A DNA stretch of 7,021 bases from positions 1-7,021 of the forward strand of contig CAISKG010000156.1 of assembly GCA_903885855.1 (NCBI GenBank). Reading direction: 5' to 3'. The position numbers were made by a program, and so were the translations under genes. Numbering within the stretch: position 1 is the first letter of the stretch; every line of letters begins with the position of its first letter. Below, one piece after another: positions 5,938-7,021 of this stretch. This DNA is from an uncultured Planctomycetaceae bacterium. Its GTDB lineage: Bacteria; Planctomycetota; Planctomycetia; Pirellulales; UBA1268. The notes beneath the pieces were generated by a model that saw nothing but the letters and a program-made list of their open reading frames with translations, was not told where the DNA came from and made no database searches.

Positions 5938-6924
5938 ATGTCGCCGACCCCGTCTCGCCGTCTGGCCCTGCTTCTCGTCGCGGCCGCGGCGATCTCGTCG
6001 CTGGCGGCCGAAGGCTCCGCCGCCGAGCCCCCCGTCGCGCCGGCCGGATGGAGGCTCGCCTGGCAGGACGAATTCGACGGCGACGCCGTCGATCCCGCCA
6101 AGTGGGGCTTCGATCGCGGCAACGGCTTCTACAACTACGACGCCATGCAGTGGATCCACGGCTGGGGCAACGACGAGCTGCAGTACTACACCGACGATCC
6201 CGACAACGTGTACGTGGCGGGGGGCACGCTCCACATCCGCGCGCTGAAGCAGTCGCGCGACGGATTCGGCTACACCTCCGCCCGGTTGCGCACCCGCCGC
6301 AAGGACGGCACCAACCTCTTCAGCCAGGCCTACGGCCGCTTCGAATTCCGGGCGAAGATGCCGCTCGGCCGCGGCCTCTGGCCGGCGCTGTGGCTCCTGC
6401 CGGAGCGCGACGAGCATGGCGGCTGGGCGGCGTCGGGCGAGATCGACGTGCTGGAGACGAAGGGGCAGGAGCCGACGCGCATCCAGGGGGCGCTGCATTA
6501 CGGCGGTCGCTGGCCCGCCAACACGTTCACCGTCGGCGAGCACTTCCTCGAGCGCGGCACGATCGCCGATTTCCACGTCTACGCGCTGGAGTGGAATCCC
6601 GGGGAGATGCACTGGGAGGTCGACGGCACCCGCTACGCCTCGATGCGGTTCTGGTGGAGCACCGGCCGCGGCGACGCCAAGGGGGGCCTCCCGCCCCAGG
6701 AGGAGGCCGATCTCCTTCCCTGGCCCGCCCCGTTCGACAAGCCGTTCCAGGTGGTGATCAATCTGGCGGTGGGGGGGAGGTTTCTCGGCAACCCCGACGC
6801 CACCACGCCGTTCCCGGCGGAGATGGAGGTCGATTGGGTGCGGGTGTGGGAACGCACCGGTCCGCAGCCCGCGCTGGTTCCCCGCGGCGGCGGGCGGTTT
6901 CCCTTCGATCCGCCGGACCGCTGA
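5938..6924 (+). CDS. Secreted family 16 glycoside hydrolase (laminarinase/beta-glucanase type)
   Basis: A probable exported endo-acting enzyme that cleaves beta-1,3- or mixed-linkage glucans, or a related galactan, with retention. The 328 residues begin with a signal peptide (Arg7-Arg8, core 9-19, cleavage near Ala23 or Ala29). The GH16 domain spans about 38-306: WRLAWQDEFDG at the start, WGNDELQYYT from 76 to 85, WPALWLLP at 148-155, then the catalytic motif EIDVLE with nucleophile Glu168, Asp170 and acid/base Glu173. The end has NLAVGG and MEVDWVRVWE. WGNDELQYYT favours the laminarinase group over carrageenases or xyloglucan enzymes; the exact substrate is not settled. A Trp/Pro-rich segment, about 239-270, lies before NLAVGG and looks longer than in short laminarinases. 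GGAG at 5925-5928, 9 bases upstream, supports ATG 5938. No extra binding domain is present. The next secreted gene follows after 36 bases. Confidence 0.95.
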   Translation: MSPTPSRRLALLLVAAAAISSLAAEGSAAEPPVAPAGWRLAWQDEFDGDAVDPAKWGFDRGNGFYNYDAMQWIHGWGNDELQYYTDDPDNVYVAGGTLHIRALKQSRDGFGYTSARLRTRRKDGTNLFSQAYGRFEFRAKMPLGRGLWPALWLLPERDEHGGWAASGEIDVLETKGQEPTRIQGALHYGGRWPANTFTVGEHFLERGTIADFHVYALEWNPGEMHWEVDGTRYASMRFWWSTGRGDAKGGLPPQEEADLLPWPAPFDKPFQVVINLAVGGRFLGNPDATTPFPAEMEVDWVRVWERTGPQPALVPRGGGRFPFDPPDR

Positions 6925-6949
6925 CGCGGGATTCCCGGGGACCACGCGC

Positions 6950-6954
6950 GGAGG
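6950..6954 (+). promoter_or_regulatory. Shine-Dalgarno site of the gene starting at 6961
   Basis: GGAGG lies 6 bases before ATG 6961. This ideal spacing is the main support for a real gene beginning at the window edge. Confidence 0.55.
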
Positions 6955-6960
6955 CACGAC

Positions 6961-7021
6961 ATGCGATCCGGAAGCTCGATGACGACCCGCGGCGCGGTCG
7001 TGGCCGCGGCGCTGCTGGCGG
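6961..7021 (+). CDS. Start of an unidentified, probably secreted or membrane protein (partial)
   Basis: Only the first 20 codons are in the window. They read as a short polar, Arg-containing head (MRSGSSMTTRG) followed by the beginning of an Ala/Val/Leu hydrophobic core. This fits a signal peptide or N-terminal anchor. The ATG has GGAGG six bases upstream. It begins 36 bases after the GH16 stop with no clear terminator between (only a 4-base CGGG/CCCG stem), so cotranscription with the glucanase is likely. Function cannot be told; a second exported carbohydrate-related protein is a guess from context. ATG 6979 (Met7) is an alternative start without its own ribosome site. Confidence 0.6.
   Translation, partial: MRSGSSMTTRGAVVAAALLA

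Noticed and set aside
4258..6957. A 899-codon open frame on the minus strand across hisD and the GH16 gene
   Set aside because: It lies antisense to two clearly recognised enzymes with all catalytic residues, and its product is Arg/Gly/Ala/His-rich without a known domain. Long antisense frames are expected in DNA this rich in GC.

Overview
The window is strongly GC-rich bacterial DNA with every recognisable gene on the + strand. High GC, weak or absent ribosome sites before the housekeeping genes, a ComB-like protein, a Gly/Trp-rich secreted protein with TPR repeats, and secreted carbohydrate enzymes together suggest a planctomycete or a close relative. This is an inference from gene style, not a phylogenetic result.

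Layout: (1) 2-262, the C-terminal end of a ComB-like 2-phosphosulfolactate phosphatase, cut by the window start. (2) 385-2031, class II glycyl-tRNA synthetase (glyS). It overlaps by ATGA (3) 2028-2876, a TIM-barrel sugar-phosphate isomerase/epimerase-like protein, so the two are probably cotranscribed and translationally coupled. (4) 3007-4308, a secreted protein with a long Trp/Cys/Gly-rich repeat region and a C-terminal TPR pair; its DNA carries a 45-bp tandem duplication. (5) 4444-5829, histidinol dehydrogenase (hisD), with all catalytic and zinc residues present. (6) 5938-6924, a secreted family GH16 laminarinase-type glucanase. (7) 6961 to the window end, the start of another gene with a signal-peptide-like N-terminus.

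The genes do not form one pathway. They are a set of short transcription units: glyS plus the isomerase, the Trp-rich protein alone, hisD alone, and GH16 probably with the next secreted protein. The gaps between units are 108-135 bases. Each of the four gaps before a unit holds an AT-rich hexamer (TACCCT, TAAACT, TATCCT, CATGAT) followed within four bases by CCGG, which may be the local -10 promoter element. The best hairpin follows hisD.

The most unusual item is the Trp/Cys repeat protein. I see no CRISPR array, insertion sequence, tRNA, rRNA, defence system or phage gene.
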